Shown one piece after another: positions 62,372 to 64,000 of a DNA stretch of 64,000 nt. Position 1 is the first letter of the stretch. The number at the start of each line of letters is the position of its first letter. Source of the DNA: Rhodospirillum sp047263945 (GTDB taxonomy: Bacteria; Pseudomonadota; Alphaproteobacteria; Rhodospirillales; Rhodospirillaceae); the NCBI RefSeq assembly GCF_047263945.1, contig NZ_JBLAVB010000006.1:124001-188000 (forward strand), in the 5' to 3' direction. A model generated the notes under the pieces. It did no database searches. It worked only from the letters and a program-made list of their open reading frames with translations, and was not told where the DNA came from. The translations under genes were made by a program, and so were the position numbers.

Positions 62372-63810
62372 CCCAAACGACCACACCCATCCTTTGGACC
62401 GCCGTCAGCGCCGCGGCAGCCCTGGGTGTTCCCGCCCGAGGCTCCTGGAGCGCGACGGGCGTCTCCATCGACAGCCGGGACGTGGTCCAGGGCGACCTGT
62501 TTATCGCCCTGGTGGGTCCTCGCTTCGACGCCCATGACTACGTCACCCAGGCGCTGAACCAGGGCGCCGTAGCCGCGATCGTCTCCAAACCCGTCGAAGG
62601 TGCCGATCCCAACTGCCTGATCTCCGTCGCCGACACCAACGAGGCCCTGTGGACCCTGGGTCGGGCGGCTCGGGCACGCTTCGACGGCAAAGTCGTGGGG
62701 ATAACCGGCAGCGTGGGTAAAACCGGCACCAAGGAAATGGTGACCCTCGCCTTGGGCGTGTTCGGTCGGGTTCATGCCACGTTGGGCAACCTGAACAACC
62801 ATTTCGGCGTGCCCCTGACCCTGGCCCGCTTGCCGGTGGAAGCCGATTACGCGGTGATCGAGATGGGCATGAGCGCACCCGGGGAGATCACGTCCCTCAG
62901 CCAATTGGCCCGCCCCCATGTGGCCCTGATCACCACCATTGCCCCGGCCCATCTGGAATTCTTCACCGGGGTTGAACAGATCGCAGACGCCAAGGCGGAA
63001 ATCCTTGAGGGGTTGGAGCCGGGCGGGGTTGCGGTCTTCAACCGGGACAACCGCTTTTACGAGCACCTATGCCGGGTTGCACGAAACAAAGGCATCAACC
63101 GCCTTCTCGGGTTCGGCCAACATATCGCGGCAGAAGCCCGTTTGCTTGACTGCGCCGTGGATGGGGAGGGGACGGCCGTCTTCGCCCTGGTTGGCGATCG
63201 GGCCTTCGCCTTTCGTATGCCCGTAGAGGGGCGCCATTGGGCGCAGAACGCCCTGGGAGCCCTCGCCGTGGTCGATGCCCTGGGGCTGGACCCCGAACAG
63301 GCGGCTCGGGGGCTCCTGAGCCTGTCTGCGCCCGAGGGCCGTGGTCTGCGTCACAGGGTGTCTCTCGCCTGCGGAGAGATCCAGGTGATCGACGAAAGCT
63401 ATAACGCCAGCCCTGTCAGCATGGTCGCGGCCCTGGAAACCCTGGCCCAAGCCAGAACTGGCCCGAGGGGGCGTCGAATCGCCGTGGTTGGGGATATGTT
63501 GGAGCTGGGACCCGACGGTCCGGCCCTTCATGCCGCGCTTGCGAAAACCGTCCTTGACCGGGGAATCGACCTGGTTCATACCCCCGGCCCCCTTGCCAGT
63601 CATCTATGGGAGGCTTTACCCGTCGCAAAGCGTGGGGCAAATGCTGACTCCGCAGACGTCTTGGTCCCACTGCTTCTGGCGGACTTGCAGCCCGGAGACG
63701 TGGTGATGGTCAAGGGATCGAAGGGCAGCAAGGTCTCCCGCGTGGTCGAGGCCTTGCTCGCTCTCTCAACCCAGACCCATGGTGGCCCCCGGGCCACCAT
63801 GGACTCCTAA
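62368..63810 (+). CDS. murF: UDP-MurNAc-tripeptide:D-Ala-D-Ala ligase MurF
   Basis: 480 aa. Motifs are VSIDSRDVVQGDLFIALVG, the ATP loop GITGSVGKTGTKEMV, NLNNHFGVPLTLARL, EMGMSAPGEI, and VIDESYNASPVSM. It adds the D-Ala-D-Ala dipeptide to the UDP-MurNAc-tripeptide. Its start overlaps murE by 4 nt; mraY begins 32 nt after its stop. Confidence 0.96.
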   Translation: MTQTTTPILWTAVSAAAALGVPARGSWSATGVSIDSRDVVQGDLFIALVGPRFDAHDYVTQALNQGAVAAIVSKPVEGADPNCLISVADTNEALWTLGRAARARFDGKVVGITGSVGKTGTKEMVTLALGVFGRVHATLGNLNNHFGVPLTLARLPVEADYAVIEMGMSAPGEITSLSQLARPHVALITTIAPAHLEFFTGVEQIADAKAEILEGLEPGGVAVFNRDNRFYEHLCRVARNKGINRLLGFGQHIAAEARLLDCAVDGEGTAVFALVGDRAFAFRMPVEGRHWAQNALGALAVVDALGLDPEQAARGLLSLSAPEGRGLRHRVSLACGEIQVIDESYNASPVSMVAALETLAQARTGPRGRRIAVVGDMLELGPDGPALHAALAKTVLDRGIDLVHTPGPLASHLWEALPVAKRGANADSADVLVPLLLADLQPGDVVMVKGSKGSKVSRVVEALLALSTQTHGGPRATMDS

Positions 63811-63842
63811 CGACCCGTGACGCGAGGCCCCGGAACCGAAAA

Positions 63843-64000
63843 ATGCTCTATTTCCTGTCCGATTTTTCCGAGCAGTTTGGCGCGCTGAACGTCTTTCGCT
63901 ACCTGACCTTCCGTACGGGTGGGGCAGTGATGACGGCATTGTTGTTCGCTTTCCTGGTCGGCCCCTCGCTGATCAAATGGCTGAAACGCAAGCAGCGGGA
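63843..64000 (+). CDS. mraY: Phospho-MurNAc-pentapeptide transferase MraY, N-terminal part (runs off window)
   Basis: Only about 52 codons are present. The start MLYFLSDFSEQFGALNVFRYLTFRTGGA followed by a hydrophobic helix (MTALLFAFLVGPSLIKWL) is typical of MraY N-termini. The full protein makes lipid I at the inner membrane. Its position after murF is the standard order. Confidence 0.93.
   Translation, partial: MLYFLSDFSEQFGALNVFRYLTFRTGGAVMTALLFAFLVGPSLIKWLKRKQR

Overview
The window comes from a GC-rich alphaproteobacterium, most likely of the Rhodospirillales. The evidence is the division/cell-wall order rnpB - mraZ - rsmH - ftsL - ftsI - murE - murF - mraY, a MurE with the DNPR motif of meso-diaminopimelate ligases, alphaproteobacterial-type intergenic palindromes and abundant high-GC coding sequence. 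The genus cannot be fixed from the sequence.

Region 1 (1-22.5 kb) is the 3' part of a hybrid PKS/NRPS cluster with three translationally coupled genes. The first is a PKS tail whose KR looks dead. The second is a 4159-aa NRPS (C-A-NMT-PCP / C-A-PCP-E / C-A-PCP). The third is a 2922-aa NRPS-PKS (TubC docking-C-A-PCP / KS-AT-KR-ACP / TE). Three of the four A domains carry glycine-like specificity codes. The inferred chain is ketide/acyl - N-methyl-Gly - D-Xaa - Gly - (Gly + malonate, reduced to 4-amino-3-hydroxybutyrate), released by the TE.

Region 2 (23.0-42.2 kb) is a same-strand run of three giant genes (2525, 2193 and 1648 aa). The first contains a complete subtilisin-type catalytic site with a prodomain and a large insertion. 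The other two match no family I can name with confidence. They lack signal peptides, and no secretion genes lie beside them. This is the best candidate for an undescribed system. The run ends at a 22-bp perfect palindrome, against which a decayed IS1182-like element is inserted.

Region 3 (43.2-55.9 kb) starts with an orphan radical SAM/SPASM-like gene. It continues with a membrane-lipid island: fatty acid desaturase, cyclopropane fatty acid synthase, PlsC-type acyltransferase, MGDG-synthase-type glycosyltransferase, a cyclic-nucleotide-domain/CPBP membrane protein with a small membrane protein, and a diacylglycerol kinase. A TerB-DnaJ protein, an EamA permease and an AmiD/AmpD-type amidase follow. 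Intergenic spaces here hold several striking palindromes, including a family sharing the core GAAACnGGnnCAG.

Region 4 (56.0-64 kb) is rnpB, then the start of the division and cell-wall operon. Two 10-bp-periodic arrays of CCCA (TGGG on the other strand) upstream of mraZ look like MraZ operators. From mraZ to murF every gene overlaps the next, and mraY runs off the right edge. I saw no tRNA, rRNA or CRISPR array.
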